Positions 49,984-60,345 are shown, counted from the stretch's first letter. The stretch is DNA of 64,000 nt from Eubacterium_G segne (GCF_014287775.1 NZ_JACOOZ010000006.1:124001-188000); one strand, 5' to 3'. The notes: a model not told the origin generated them from the sequence alone. Numbers and translations: made by a program.

Positions 49984-52536
49984 TTACGGTGTCTTTTTTG
50001 ATTTTACTGAATCCTTTGTAGTTTGATTTCTAGTAGATATGGTAGCATCTTCTTTTGAAGAAGATGTTTCACCTGATCCATCAGAAGCCTTGGAAGTAGA
50101 GCCTTTGTTTCCTGAATTATAGTTATTATCATCTGAATTGATATAAGCTGAATGCCAGCTGCATTTATCAGGCTGACTGCCCTTTACAAAGTATTCTTTA
50201 TGGGTTTTTGGACAAACACCTTTTATGGCAAGCTTTCCTGAAGCATTGCATATATTGTAAGCTTTAACACTTTGACCTGTAGCAAAATCCTTTGGCTTAT
50301 ATTTCTTTACAGTATCAATTTGATTCATGATTTTTGCCCAAAGCTTCTCGTGGTAGTTTTTACTACCTGTAAGGGCTGTATTTTCATCGTATCCTGTCCA
50401 GATGGATGCTGTAAGATATGGAGTATATCCACAGAACCATAAATCGTATGCACTTGATGTGGTTCCTGTCTTTCCGGCAGAAGGCATTCCACCTTCTAAC
50501 TGACAAGGAGTACCGGTACCTTCTTTAACAACGCTTATCATAGCCTGAGTTAAAAGATAGGCGGTGGAATCCTTTAAAATGGTTTTGGCCTTAGGTGCTG
50601 TATTGTCTAATAATACACGACCATTGCTGTCTATAACCTGTGAGTAGAATACAGGACGAATGTATTTTCCTGTATTGGCAATAGAAGCATAGGCAGCTGT
50701 CATTTCCAGATTAGTTACACCATCAGTAATACCACCAAGAGCAAGTGCCTGATGAATATCCGAAGAAACCGAACCGTTCTTTTCCACACGGTTATCTACA
50801 AGAGTAGAGATGCCGAAATTTAACAGATAATCATAGCCTAACTGAGGAGTAATGGCAGTTAATGTTTTAACGGCACATACATTCATAGATTGGGCAATAG
50901 CCTGTTTTACGGTTACGGTACCCTTATAAGTGTGGTTCCAGTTCTCTACAGGACGTCCGTTAGAATAACTAAATGGCTCATCCACAATAGTAGTGGAAAG
51001 AGTGTAACCCATAGTATCAATAGCTGGAGCATAAGTAGATAAAATCTTAAAAGTTGAACCCGGCTGTCTTGTGGAAGCTGTTGCCCTGTCAAGGGAAAGA
51101 CTTACATTTTTCTTTCCACGGCCACCTACAATTGCCTTAACAAAGCCCGTAGACTGGTCTAATATGGTAAAGGACACCTGAGGCTGTGGATTGTAGTACA
51201 ATGTTTCGTACTGGGTATATCCGTCCTTTTCCTTTAGACCTTTTTTATAATATTTCTCTCTTAAATGCCTCTTGTAATCTTTAACGCATTGTTTAGCTTC
51301 TTCTTTAGAATTAAATAAAAGTTTAAAATTAGTTTCACCTAAAACCTTTTTATGGTAGGTCTGAATATCGCTTTCATCATAATTATCCACTGTACCATCA
51401 GGATTTTGTACTGACCATGCCCAGTTTATTGCGTATTGTATTGCATATGGGTAGTTTTCATCATTAGATAATTCAGTGTCACAGATTTTCTGTATCTGGG
51501 AATCCTGAGTAGTGTAAATCTTCAAACCACCACTGTATACCGCGTTATATGCCTGATTGTATGTGTAACCTTTAGTTTTTTGAAGGTCACTCATAACCTG
51601 TTTTACAACTTCATCAACAAAGTAGGAGTATACTTTGTCATTTTTCTTTTCAATTTTGTTATTTACTTTCTGAATACGTGAATATACATCATCCTTTAAT
51701 GCTTCATTATATTCATTTTCAGTAAGATGTCCTGCATCAAACATATTCTTTAAAATAATTTCACGCTTAGTCTGATTTTTTTCAGGATTAGTAATTGGGT
51801 TATAAACCTCAGGACTGGAAGTTGTAGCTGCCAAAACAGCTGCTTCCGATACTGTCAGCTTACTTACATCCTTGTTAAAATACCTTAAGGAAGCTGCCTG
51901 TACACCAAGGGTATTTGCCCCAAGGTTAATGGTATTTAAGTATGTTTCCAAAATAGTTTCCTTTGACGTAACCTTTTCAAGCTGAACAGCAAGATACTGT
52001 TCCTGAATCTTACGTTTTAAGGATGAAAGAAATGCACTTTCAGATGTCCAGTCGGTAAAAACATTATTTTTAAGTACCTGCTGAGTTATGGTGCTGGCAC
52101 CTTCTGATGGGTTAAGGGTAGTCACTGCAATTAAGGCAGCTCGTCCTATACCCTGAATGTCAATACCGTTGTGCTCATAAAATCTTGCATCTTCAGTATC
52201 AATAAATGCCCATCTTAAATAGGTAGGAACCTGATCTAAAGAAACCTTAATACGGTTAGAACCACTGGTTATTAATTTGGCAATTTCTTTATTATCTGAA
52301 TTATACACAGTAGTGGAATAAGATGACGGAACAATTGAAACATCATCTATTGAAGGTGCACTTTTAATAATGCCGTGAACAATTCCTAAAAGCAGAAATC
52401 CCACCGTTATGATAAGAAGTAATATAATATATAGAAAAATTTTCAATAGTGAAACAAGTGATTTAGACATTACTTTCCGTTGTACGGAAACTAAGTCTTT
52501 TTGCTTGTTGATTGTTTCTTTATATCCGAAATTCAT
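49984..52536 (-). CDS. Class A penicillin-binding protein (glycosyltransferase/transpeptidase)
   Basis: Bifunctional cell-wall synthase of 850 residues. One membrane segment (~30-52) anchors it; the glycosyltransferase domain follows with TEDARFYEHNGID and EGASTITQQVLKN; the transpeptidase domain has the SxxK motif in RQPGSTFKI, SxN in AQSMNVCAV and KTG in SAGKTGTTSSAYD. The C-terminal tail is rich in Ser, Lys, Asn and Gly. The plan is that of PBP1a/PonA, but I cannot say which paralogue it is. AGGAGG precedes the ATG on the minus strand; a possible -10 TATAAT is at 52612-52617. Confidence 0.93.
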   Translation of the reverse strand: MNFGYKETINKQKDLVSVQRKVMSKSLVSLLKIFLYIILLLIITVGFLLLGIVHGIIKSAPSIDDVSIVPSSYSTTVYNSDNKEIAKLITSGSNRIKVSLDQVPTYLRWAFIDTEDARFYEHNGIDIQGIGRAALIAVTTLNPSEGASTITQQVLKNNVFTDWTSESAFLSSLKRKIQEQYLAVQLEKVTSKETILETYLNTINLGANTLGVQAASLRYFNKDVSKLTVSEAAVLAATTSSPEVYNPITNPEKNQTKREIILKNMFDAGHLTENEYNEALKDDVYSRIQKVNNKIEKKNDKVYSYFVDEVVKQVMSDLQKTKGYTYNQAYNAVYSGGLKIYTTQDSQIQKICDTELSNDENYPYAIQYAINWAWSVQNPDGTVDNYDESDIQTYHKKVLGETNFKLLFNSKEEAKQCVKDYKRHLREKYYKKGLKEKDGYTQYETLYYNPQPQVSFTILDQSTGFVKAIVGGRGKKNVSLSLDRATASTRQPGSTFKILSTYAPAIDTMGYTLSTTIVDEPFSYSNGRPVENWNHTYKGTVTVKQAIAQSMNVCAVKTLTAITPQLGYDYLLNFGISTLVDNRVEKNGSVSSDIHQALALGGITDGVTNLEMTAAYASIANTGKYIRPVFYSQVIDSNGRVLLDNTAPKAKTILKDSTAYLLTQAMISVVKEGTGTPCQLEGGMPSAGKTGTTSSAYDLWFCGYTPYLTASIWTGYDENTALTGSKNYHEKLWAKIMNQIDTVKKYKPKDFATGQSVKAYNICNASGKLAIKGVCPKTHKEYFVKGSQPDKCSWHSAYINSDDNNYNSGNKGSTSKASDGSGETSSSKEDATISTRNQTTKDSVKSKKTP

Positions 52537-52721
52537 TTTATGTCCTCCTAAATGTAATGCCCCCTCCTAGCAGTGGGTGGCAAATCGTCGGAATACCTTC
52601 CTCCTCAAGCAATTATAACAAAAGGATGGAATTTAATAAAGGGGAAAAATGTCGCAGCATAGAAAGTTCATTCTTCATAATGGGCATTAAATATGATATA
52701 GTAGAAATGAGGTGGCGTTAA

Positions 52722-53351
52722 ATGGATAAATATTATATTGTAAGTAAAGGCGGAGAAGGGGAAATAACTGAAAAAAAATCCCGGTTTATTGCTCATGTTT
52801 TGCCTGTGGAAAGTGAAGAGGAAGCACTTTTACAAATAGAAAACATTAAGAAAAAATATTGGGATGCAAGACATAACTGCTTTGCATTTATAATGGGAAA
52901 GAACAACGAAATACAAAGATTTAGTGATGATGGTGAACCTCAGGGAACAGCAGGAAAGCCTATACTTGAGGTGCTTATGGGAGAAAACTTAAGGAATACC
53001 CTGATAGTGGTAACTAGGTATTTTGGAGGAACCCTTCTTGGAACAGGAGGGCTGGTAAGAGCCTATGGCTTATCATCTAAAGAAGGGCTTAAAAACTCGG
53101 TTATAAAAGAAGTTTGTCCGGGAGTGAATTTCTCAGTTACAACAGATTATAATTCCATTGGAAAAATAAAATATATTATGAGTCAGTTTGATATGGAAGA
53201 AACAGAGGAATATGGGGCAGATGTAACCATTAACATTGTTATGGGAAAAAGTGATTTTGAAAATTTTAAAAAAAAGGTTGTAGATACTACCAGTGATAAG
53301 GCAGTGTGGAGCGAAATTAAAGAGGCACCATTTTATATGGAGATGCCATAA
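52722..53351 (+). CDS. yigZ: YigZ family (IMPACT) protein
   Basis: A 209-residue protein of the conserved UPF0029/IMPACT family. The N-terminal domain has EKKSRFIAHVLPV, ARHNCFAFI, RFSDDGEPQGTAGKPILEV and TRYFGGTLLGTGGLVRAYG, all highly conserved in the family; the C-terminal domain is an EF-G-like fold. It is proposed to regulate translation or stress responses, but no reaction is settled. It is divergent from the pbp gene and its ATG follows GAGGTGG. Confidence 0.92.
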   Translation: MDKYYIVSKGGEGEITEKKSRFIAHVLPVESEEEALLQIENIKKKYWDARHNCFAFIMGKNNEIQRFSDDGEPQGTAGKPILEVLMGENLRNTLIVVTRYFGGTLLGTGGLVRAYGLSSKEGLKNSVIKEVCPGVNFSVTTDYNSIGKIKYIMSQFDMEETEEYGADVTINIVMGKSDFENFKKKVVDTTSDKAVWSEIKEAPFYMEMP

Positions 53352-53477
53352 AAAGGACGTCATTAGTGAAAAATAGTGCGTTGGGGACTTAATATAAACT
53401 GTTTTTATTGAAAAAAATTTTCAGTGTGATACAATCGAAAAGATGTATGTGAATAATCAAAGGAGAAATATTAAAAA

Positions 53478-55313
53478 ATGATTAGAGAAGATATAAGAAA
53501 TATTGCCATAATTGCTCACGTTGACCATGGAAAAACTACATTGGTTGATGAATTGTTAAAACAGAGTGGTGTATTTAGAGAAAATCAGGAAGTAGCTGAA
53601 AGAGTAATGGATTCTAATGATATTGAAAGAGAAAGAGGAATCACTATTCTGTCAAAAAATACTGCGGTTACTTATAAGAACACAAAAATAAACATTATTG
53701 ATACACCGGGACATGCTGATTTCGGAGGAGAAGTTGAGCGTGTACTTAAAATGGTAAATGGTGTTATTTTAGTTGTAGATGCTTTTGAAGGTGCTATGCC
53801 TCAAACAAGATTTGTTCTTAAAAAGGCTTTAGAGCTTAGTCTTCCTGTAATTGTCTGCATTAATAAAATTGACAGACCTGAGGCAAGACCTGAGGCAGTT
53901 ATAGATGAAGTATTAGAATTATTTATTGAATTAGATGCTAATGAAGACCAGTTAGAATGTCCTTTTGTGTTTGCATCAGCTAAGCAGGGAATTGCTAAGC
54001 TAAATATGGAAGATGAAGGCGTTGATATGAAACCTTTGTTTGAGACAATTATTGATTATATTCCTGCACCGGAAGGAGACCCGGAGGCAGATACTCAGGT
54101 ACTTATCAGTACAATTGACTATAATGAATACGTTGGACGTATCGGCGTTGGTAAAGTGGATAATGGTACAATTAAGGTAAATCAGGATGTAACATTAGTA
54201 AACTATCATGACCCTTCAAATACAAAGAGAGTAAAAATCAGTAAACTTTATGAATTTGAGGGATTACAGAAAAAAGAAGTAAAGGAAGCTACAGTTGGTG
54301 CTATAGTGGCAATTTCAGGTATTGCAGATATAAGTATAGGAGATACAATTTGTTCATTAGACAACCCACAGCCTATACCATTCCAGAAAATATCAGAACC
54401 AACCATTTCCATGAATTTTATGGTAAATGACAGCCCGCTTGCAGGTCAGGAAGGTAAGTTTGTAACATCACGTCACATAAGAGACAGACTTATGCGTGAA
54501 TTAAATACTGACGTATCTCTTAGAGTAGAAGAAACTGAAGATATGAATACATTCAAGGTTTCAGGACGTGGAGAACTTCATTTATCGGTTCTTATTGAAA
54601 ACATGAGAAGAGAAGGTTATGAATTTGCCGTAAGTAAAGCAGAGGTTATTTATAAGGAAGATGAACGTGGTAAGAAGTTAGAACCTATGGAAATCTGCTA
54701 TATTGATGTTCCTGATGAATTTTCAGGTGCAATTATACAGAAATTAAGCAACAGAAAAGGTGAACTTCAGGGAATGGCTCCTACAGGAGACGGTTATACA
54801 AGATTAGAATTCTCAATTCCTTCCCGTGGACTTATTGGATACAGAGGAGAATTTATGACAGATACTAAGGGAAATGGTGTCATAAATACTGTATTTGATG
54901 ATTATGGTCCATATAAAGGGGACATTCAGTACAGAAAACAGGGCTCACTTATTGCTTTTGAAGCAGGTGAAGCCATAACATATGGTCTTTTCAATGCCCA
55001 GGAGCGTGGAACATTATTTATCGGACCGGGAGAAAAGGTTTACTCAGGAATGGTTGTAGGACAGACAGGCAGGGCAGAAGATATTGAAGTTAATGTTTGT
55101 AAAACCAAACATCTTTCAAATACAAGAACGTCAAGTTCTGATGAAGCATTAAGACTTGTTCCAAAGAAAGTTTTAAGCTTAGAGCAGGCGTTGGAGTTTA
55201 TTGACACAGACGAATTGTTGGAAATAACACCTGAAAGTCTTAGAATAAGAAAGAAGATATTAGATCCTACATTGAGAAAGAGAGCAAACATAAGGAAGCA
55301 GAATGGAAATTAA
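53478..55313 (+). CDS. typA: Ribosome-binding GTPase TypA/BipA
   Basis: Translational GTPase related to EF-G that helps ribosome assembly and growth under stress. The 611 residues begin IRNIAIIAHVDHGKTTLVDELL and have DTPGHADFG, NKIDRPEARP and the family C-terminal segment with a GRGELHLSVLIENMRREGYE motif. AAAGGAG precedes the ATG. The next gene, deoC, overlaps the last 11 bases in another frame. Confidence 0.96.
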   Translation: MIREDIRNIAIIAHVDHGKTTLVDELLKQSGVFRENQEVAERVMDSNDIERERGITILSKNTAVTYKNTKINIIDTPGHADFGGEVERVLKMVNGVILVVDAFEGAMPQTRFVLKKALELSLPVIVCINKIDRPEARPEAVIDEVLELFIELDANEDQLECPFVFASAKQGIAKLNMEDEGVDMKPLFETIIDYIPAPEGDPEADTQVLISTIDYNEYVGRIGVGKVDNGTIKVNQDVTLVNYHDPSNTKRVKISKLYEFEGLQKKEVKEATVGAIVAISGIADISIGDTICSLDNPQPIPFQKISEPTISMNFMVNDSPLAGQEGKFVTSRHIRDRLMRELNTDVSLRVEETEDMNTFKVSGRGELHLSVLIENMRREGYEFAVSKAEVIYKEDERGKKLEPMEICYIDVPDEFSGAIIQKLSNRKGELQGMAPTGDGYTRLEFSIPSRGLIGYRGEFMTDTKGNGVINTVFDDYGPYKGDIQYRKQGSLIAFEAGEAITYGLFNAQERGTLFIGPGEKVYSGMVVGQTGRAEDIEVNVCKTKHLSNTRTSSSDEALRLVPKKVLSLEQALEFIDTDELLEITPESLRIRKKILDPTLRKRANIRKQNGN

Positions 55314-55947
55314 AGAGATATTAAAAAAGGTTGACCATACTTTATTAAAGCAGGATGCAACATGGGAACAGATTAAGCAGATTTGCGACGAGGGAATAGA
55401 GTATTCCACAGCGTCTGTGTGTATTCCACCTTCTTTTGTTAAAAAAGCGGCAGAATATGTTGAAGGGAAAATACCCGTATGTACGGTAATCGGATTTCCT
55501 AACGGATATAACACAACAGACATAAAGTGTGCTGAAGCCATGGATGCCGTAAAAAATGGTGCATCTGAAATTGATATGGTTATTAATTTAGGATGGGTTA
55601 AGGAAAAAAATTACGATGCAATATTTAGCGAAATAAATAAAGTTAAAGATGCATGTGATGGAAGATTACTTAAAGTAATTGTTGAAACGGCTCTTTTAAC
55701 TGATGAAGAAAAAGTTAAAATGACAGAAGTGGTGTCAATGTCTAAGGCAGACTTTATAAAAACTTCTACAGGATTTTCAATTAGGGGTGCATCTTTTGAA
55801 GATGTGGAAATTTTAAATAAAAATATTTCTAATAATACCCATATAAAAGCTGCAGGAGGAATAGCTTCATTAGAAGATGCCGAAAAATTCCTTAATTTAG
55901 GGGCAGACAGGTTAGGAACCAGTAAAATTATCGGATTAATTAAATAA
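55303..55947 (+). CDS. deoC: Deoxyribose-phosphate aldolase
   Basis: Cleaves deoxyribose-5-phosphate to glyceraldehyde-3-phosphate and acetaldehyde in nucleoside salvage. The 214 residues carry the family patterns VDHTLLKQDATWEQI, VCTVIGFPNGYN, VKNGASEIDMVINLGWVKE and the Schiff-base Lys region LLKVIVETALL, with TSTGFS and AAGGIAS to close the barrel. It overlaps typA by 11 bases with AAGGAAG upstream inside typA, so translation is coupled. A strong terminator follows. Confidence 0.95.
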   Translation: MEIKEILKKVDHTLLKQDATWEQIKQICDEGIEYSTASVCIPPSFVKKAAEYVEGKIPVCTVIGFPNGYNTTDIKCAEAMDAVKNGASEIDMVINLGWVKEKNYDAIFSEINKVKDACDGRLLKVIVETALLTDEEKVKMTEVVSMSKADFIKTSTGFSIRGASFEDVEILNKNISNNTHIKAAGGIASLEDAEKFLNLGADRLGTSKIIGLIK

Positions 55948-55960
55948 AAATATTTTTTTG

Positions 55961-56007
55961 AAGAGAAGAATTAGATAAGACAATTACTTAATTCTTCTCT
56001 TTTTTTA
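55961..56007 (+). terminator. Terminator after deoC
   Basis: AAGAGAAGAATTA (55961-55973) pairs perfectly with TAATTCTTCTCTT (55989-56001), followed by a run of T. Confidence 0.92.
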
Positions 56008-56082
56008 CCAAAATTTTAATATAAATAGCACAAAAAAACAATAAAATAAAAATAGTTTTTGTAAATAATGTACAAAAATCTG

Positions 56083-56111
56083 TTGACTTAACACACAAAA
56101 GTATATATTAT
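56083..56111 (+). promoter_or_regulatory. Sigma-A type promoter for the secreted enzyme gene
   Basis: TTGACT (56083-56088), 17 bases, TATTAT (56106-56111). Confidence 0.75.
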
Positions 56112-56123
56112 TGTTAATGAAAA

Positions 56124-56148
56124 GTATGTATACTAAAAAAATACATAC
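56124..56148. promoter_or_regulatory. Inverted repeat just after the promoter
   Basis: GTATGTAT (56124-56131) and ATACATAC (56141-56148) form an 8-bp inverted repeat over the initial transcribed region. It may be an operator; the regulator is unknown. Confidence 0.4.
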
Positions 56149-56189
56149 AAATCACACTATTCTATTATTTTTTTAGGAGGGGGGCTTCT

Positions 56190-59100
56190 ATGTTTAAAAA
56201 GAAGTTTTTATCAGTTTTAATGTCATGCATGATGGTTGTATCGTTGCTTCCAAGTGCCATAGCACCACAGCAGACGAAGGCAGCGTCTACATGGCGTAGC
56301 GTATTATACCCGGAAAATTGGACACCGGGTTATACTAACAGCAGTGGACAGTTTTTACATGACTTTTCATATGCAGGTTATGAAAGGGGAGAGAAAGACA
56401 TACCTACACAAATGTCAGGATTATATGCTAATGTAGTGGATTACGGCGCAGATGCTACAGGAGCTAATGATTCTACCGGTGCCATTCAGAGTGCAATTAA
56501 TGCAGTTGAAGCAGCAGGAGGGGGAACGGTGTATCTCCCGGAAGGTACATTTAAGGTTAAACCAACATCTTCAGAAAACTCAGCAGCTTTGCGTATTAAG
56601 GGAAGCAACATTCTTTTTAAGGGTGCAGGTGTTGGAAAGACATTTATAAGATGTTACGCAGAAAATATGAGATTTTGTCAGGTTATAAATATTTCTCCAA
56701 ATGGTGGAACATGGAACAGCGCTGATGACGGAAAAACATATTATTTATCTCAGGATATTCCTTCTACACCAACAACTACCATTCATGTAAATGATGTAAG
56801 TAATTTTAAAGCAGGTGACTGGGTTATTATCAGAGGTAACAGAACAGCAGACTGGATTAATGAACATAGCATGTCAGGTTTTTGGTCAGCAAGTGTTAAT
56901 CCTACAACTATGGGAACTACATTCTATAGAAAAATAACAGGTGTTAATACTTCTGCTAAAACAGTAGAAATCGATATTCCTACAAGGTACTATATGAAGA
57001 CCAGAGATAATGCAAGAATCTATAAAGTATCTCCAAAGCAGACTAATGTGGGACTTTGTGATTTCTCCATAGGAAACAAGGCAAACAGCAATGGAAACGG
57101 ATGGGGAGAAGAAGATTACAAAACCAGCGGAAACGGTTCTTATAATGTAAACAATGCTTTTCTTATTAAATTTTCACTGAATGTAAACTGTTTTGCAAAA
57201 AACATTTCAACATATCAGGCAGGAAATGCAAGTCAGATACATATGAGTTCTAATGGTCTTGATATAAATCAGACAAGAAACTTAACAGTTGAAAATTGTG
57301 ATTTCAGTTATCCGCAGTATGAAGGTGGCGGTGGAAACGGCTATGGAATGAATGTATGTGGTCAGGAAACATTGATTAAAAACTGTTCTTCTACCAGTGC
57401 AAGACATAGTTTTGCTTTTAAATATTCTTATGCCAGTGGAAATGTAGTATATCATTACAAGTCGACAGACCCTAAATACGGAAGTGATTTTCATATGTAT
57501 TTAAGTATGTCAAATCTTATTGACAACGAGGAGTTAAATGGTGACTTTGTGGAAACAAATGTAAGACCATATGGTGGAACGGCAGGAAACAGACACGGTT
57601 ATACTTCTACCCAGACGGTTTTCTGGAATACAAAGGGAAATTATTATAAATCAGGAACAAATTACATAATTGATTCACGTCAGTTTGGATATGGCTACAT
57701 AATAGGAACTCAGGGAGCTGCCACGGCAGTTAAAACAACTCCAACCACAATGTCTTCCCAGTATGGAACTGTTAATACGGCACCGGAGGATTATAAGGAG
57801 GGAATTGGAAGCGGAAGCACCTTGTCTCCACAGTCATTGTATTATGACCAGTTAGAAAGAAGACTTAATGGAAAAAGCTCAGAAAACGTAACGGCAAAGG
57901 ATGTTCCGGGAACAATTAATGCTACTGATTATACTATTGTAACCAGTGGAATTACTACCAATACCACATCAGCGGGTGTTAAGTATGTGGGAAATCTTGT
58001 AGGAGGTTCAGCCCTTGAATATAAGGTTAAAGTAGCACAAAAAGGAAAATACAAAGTTGAGGTAAGTGCTGTATCAGGGAACAGCAATTCTAACAGACAA
58101 CTGTCTCTTTATGCAGGTTCAACATTACTTACAACCTTAAATGTAATTAATAAAACAGATTGGGAGGATTTTCAGAAGGTTTCTGCTATTGTTAATTTTG
58201 ACAGCGCAGGAGAGCAGACAATAAAGCTTACGTCTACAGGTTCGGTAAATATTTCTGATATTGTATTTACAAAGGTAGATGACAGCACTGTGGAAACAAC
58301 TAAAGAAGTAACAACGGCAAAACCTACTGAACAGCCAACAACCGTTGTGTCAAAGGGAAATAAGAGAGTAGTAGGGTATTTGCCATCATATAGAACAAGT
58401 GCCATTAATTCAATTGATTTTTCAGCCCTGACCCATTGCTGTCTCTCATTTATGACATACGCAAATGGTACATTAACATCGGGATTTTCTGATAGCACAG
58501 TTCAGACTATAGTAAATAAATGCCATGCAAATAATGTTAAGGCATTAATTGCAATTGGTGGAGGAAGTGGTTTTAATACCAGTGATAATCCATTTGGAAC
58601 GGCAGCTAAGAGAACATCATTTGTTAATCAGATAATGACATATGTGGACAGATTAAATTTAGATGGGGTTGATATTGACATTGAGGTAACGGACAGCAAT
58701 ACGTGGAGCAATTTTGATGCTATGTGTTCAGAGCTTTCAGGAAGATTAAAGGCAGAAGGAAAACTCCTTACAATGGCAGTAAGTTCCTGGTTTACAGACC
58801 CTATACAAAACAGTACATATAACTATTTTGATTTTGTAAATCTTATGACATATGATGCAGCTTTTGGGGATGGACCTGTTGCACCTATGAGTCAGATAAC
58901 AAATATGGTTAATTATTATGGCAATAGAGGAATCAGCAAAGAAAGAATGACTATCGGTGTGCCTTTCTATGGATATAGTTCAGGGGCAAAGGATTACACA
59001 TATTCACAGATTATAGCTATGGATGCTAATAACAAAAATCTTGATTACTATAATGGCATTTATTATAACGGTGAAAAGACTATCCGTGAGAAGGCTGAAC

Positions 59101-60164
59101 TTAGTAAAGATTACGGTGGAATCATGATTTGGGAATTAGGACAGGATTCCTTTGGAAGTAATTCTCTTTTGGCGGCAATTAAAGATGTAATGCAGAAGGA
59201 GACAGTTGTAACAGTATCAGATATTCCGGGAACAATACCGGTAAATACATACTCAGACAAGTCATCAGCCATAACCATGAATACTGATAACAATGTAACA
59301 TATGCAGGAAATCTTAATGATGGATTGTATCTTAGCTATATGGTTTCTGTTGCTAAGGCGGGAGATTATACTATTAATCTAAAACTTGCAGCAGGGGATG
59401 CTCAGTATAATGCTAAAAATATGATTGTAAAATTAGACGGAAATACCATAGCAACTATACCTGTTCAGGCAAGCAGCACATGGACAACTTTTGTGGATCA
59501 CAGTGCAAAAATTAATCTTAGTCAGACAGGTAAGCATACATTAACAATTATGGCAGAAGGCGGAGCATGCAATGTGGCGGATTTCTCCGTTGAAAACTAT
59601 AAGGAAGAAACCACAGTGGCACCAACAGAAGCACCTACAACAGCTCCAAAGAAGGCAGGAATTGAAATAAACGGATACCAGATTAGCACAACAGTAAAGG
59701 GACATAGAGTTGTATATTCAGTTTCTGATCCTAATAAGGAAATTGTAAGTTCAGGTCTTGTATATGGTGTGGCGAATTATGCAACAGCAGAAGATATGGT
59801 AGTAGGAAGTTCAAGTAAGGGAGTAATGAACTATCAGTCTACAGATATAGGAAAATGCTCTGTGGCATACAGTGATATGGAAGATGCACAAAGCTACACT
59901 ATGACAATGCAGTTTGTGGATTCCGTTAAATATTACAGTGATAAATTTATGGTAAGAGCATATGCACAATTAAAGGATGGAACATATGTATATAGCAATG
60001 TTGAAAACTATACAATTTATTCCATTGCTGATATTTTGTATCAGAACAGAAAAATGAATACAGTAGCAGGACATAATTTTTTATATGAGAAAATACTTTT
60101 ACCGGTAAATCCGGCATATAAGATTGTGGACTATGACTGGGGAAATATAATCGTGGGAGCATAA
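56190..60164 (+). CDS. Secreted multidomain protein: pectate-lyase-type beta-helix, CBM-like domain, GH18 domain, CBM-like domain, C-terminal surface domain
   Basis: A 1324-residue exported protein. In order: signal peptide (1-31, ends QTKA), a pectate-lyase-3 superfamily beta-helix (about 80-550; NVVDYGADATGANDSTGAIQ, GGGTVYLPEGTF), a CBM6/35-like domain (about 570-695), a Thr/Pro linker (~698-722), a GH18 domain (about 723-1005; RVVGYLPSYR, LDGVDIDIEV with DxxDxDxE at 825-832, VNLMTYDA), a second CBM-like domain (about 1009-1140), another Thr/Pro linker, and a C-terminal domain (1161-1324). No sortase LPxTG motif is seen. The pairing suggests hydrolysis of a mixed or host glycan, but substrate is unknown. 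AGGAGGGGG precedes the ATG. Confidence 0.88.
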   Translation: MFKKKFLSVLMSCMMVVSLLPSAIAPQQTKAASTWRSVLYPENWTPGYTNSSGQFLHDFSYAGYERGEKDIPTQMSGLYANVVDYGADATGANDSTGAIQSAINAVEAAGGGTVYLPEGTFKVKPTSSENSAALRIKGSNILFKGAGVGKTFIRCYAENMRFCQVINISPNGGTWNSADDGKTYYLSQDIPSTPTTTIHVNDVSNFKAGDWVIIRGNRTADWINEHSMSGFWSASVNPTTMGTTFYRKITGVNTSAKTVEIDIPTRYYMKTRDNARIYKVSPKQTNVGLCDFSIGNKANSNGNGWGEEDYKTSGNGSYNVNNAFLIKFSLNVNCFAKNISTYQAGNASQIHMSSNGLDINQTRNLTVENCDFSYPQYEGGGGNGYGMNVCGQETLIKNCSSTSARHSFAFKYSYASGNVVYHYKSTDPKYGSDFHMYLSMSNLIDNEELNGDFVETNVRPYGGTAGNRHGYTSTQTVFWNTKGNYYKSGTNYIIDSRQFGYGYIIGTQGAATAVKTTPTTMSSQYGTVNTAPEDYKEGIGSGSTLSPQSLYYDQLERRLNGKSSENVTAKDVPGTINATDYTIVTSGITTNTTSAGVKYVGNLVGGSALEYKVKVAQKGKYKVEVSAVSGNSNSNRQLSLYAGSTLLTTLNVINKTDWEDFQKVSAIVNFDSAGEQTIKLTSTGSVNISDIVFTKVDDSTVETTKEVTTAKPTEQPTTVVSKGNKRVVGYLPSYRTSAINSIDFSALTHCCLSFMTYANGTLTSGFSDSTVQTIVNKCHANNVKALIAIGGGSGFNTSDNPFGTAAKRTSFVNQIMTYVDRLNLDGVDIDIEVTDSNTWSNFDAMCSELSGRLKAEGKLLTMAVSSWFTDPIQNSTYNYFDFVNLMTYDAAFGDGPVAPMSQITNMVNYYGNRGISKERMTIGVPFYGYSSGAKDYTYSQIIAMDANNKNLDYYNGIYYNGEKTIREKAELSKDYGGIMIWELGQDSFGSNSLLAAIKDVMQKETVVTVSDIPGTIPVNTYSDKSSAITMNTDNNVTYAGNLNDGLYLSYMVSVAKAGDYTINLKLAAGDAQYNAKNMIVKLDGNTIATIPVQASSTWTTFVDHSAKINLSQTGKHTLTIMAEGGACNVADFSVENYKEETTVAPTEAPTTAPKKAGIEINGYQISTTVKGHRVVYSVSDPNKEIVSSGLVYGVANYATAEDMVVGSSSKGVMNYQSTDIGKCSVAYSDMEDAQSYTMTMQFVDSVKYYSDKFMVRAYAQLKDGTYVYSNVENYTIYSIADILYQNRKMNTVAGHNFLYEKILLPVNPAYKIVDYDWGNIIVGA

Positions 60165-60196
60165 ATACTTATAACCTATTTCCTATAATTTAAAGG

Positions 60197-60242
60197 CGGC
60201 CTTTAGCTATCGGGTTTTAAACCGGTAGTTAAAGGTCGTTTT
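60197..60242 (+). terminator. Terminator after the secreted enzyme gene
   Basis: CGGCCTTTAGCTATCGG (60197-60213) pairs with CCGGTAGTTAAAGGTCG (60222-60238), three pairs being G-U wobbles, followed by TTTT. Confidence 0.78.
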
Positions 60243-60305
60243 GTGTTATTAGGTATTATTCCATACCGTAAATATAAAGAATAAAATATTTAAATAAAAA
60301 GGGGG

Positions 60306-60345
60306 TTGACAGATTAAAATGGGGTTACTATAATACAATTGTATT
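60306..60345 (+). promoter_or_regulatory. Consensus promoter with overlapping palindromic operator
   Basis: TTGACA (60306-60311), 17 bases, TATAAT (60329-60334): a full consensus sigma-A promoter. A perfect 14-bp palindrome AATACAATTGTATT (60332-60345) begins inside the -10 box and covers the start site, and a partial copy (GTACAATTA) follows about 10 bases later. This suggests a repressor, perhaps of the GntR or similar class, but none is encoded nearby. Confidence 0.75.

Noticed and set aside
52537..52721. Possible riboswitch in the divergent pbp/yigZ region
   Set aside because: CTCCTAGC...GGTGG-like pieces can pair on the minus strand, but I recognise no known riboswitch core.
56041..56189. 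Possible CRISPR-like repeats in AT-rich sequence
   Set aside because: Short ATACATAC repeats occur, but there are no evenly spaced repeats with spacers and no cas genes.
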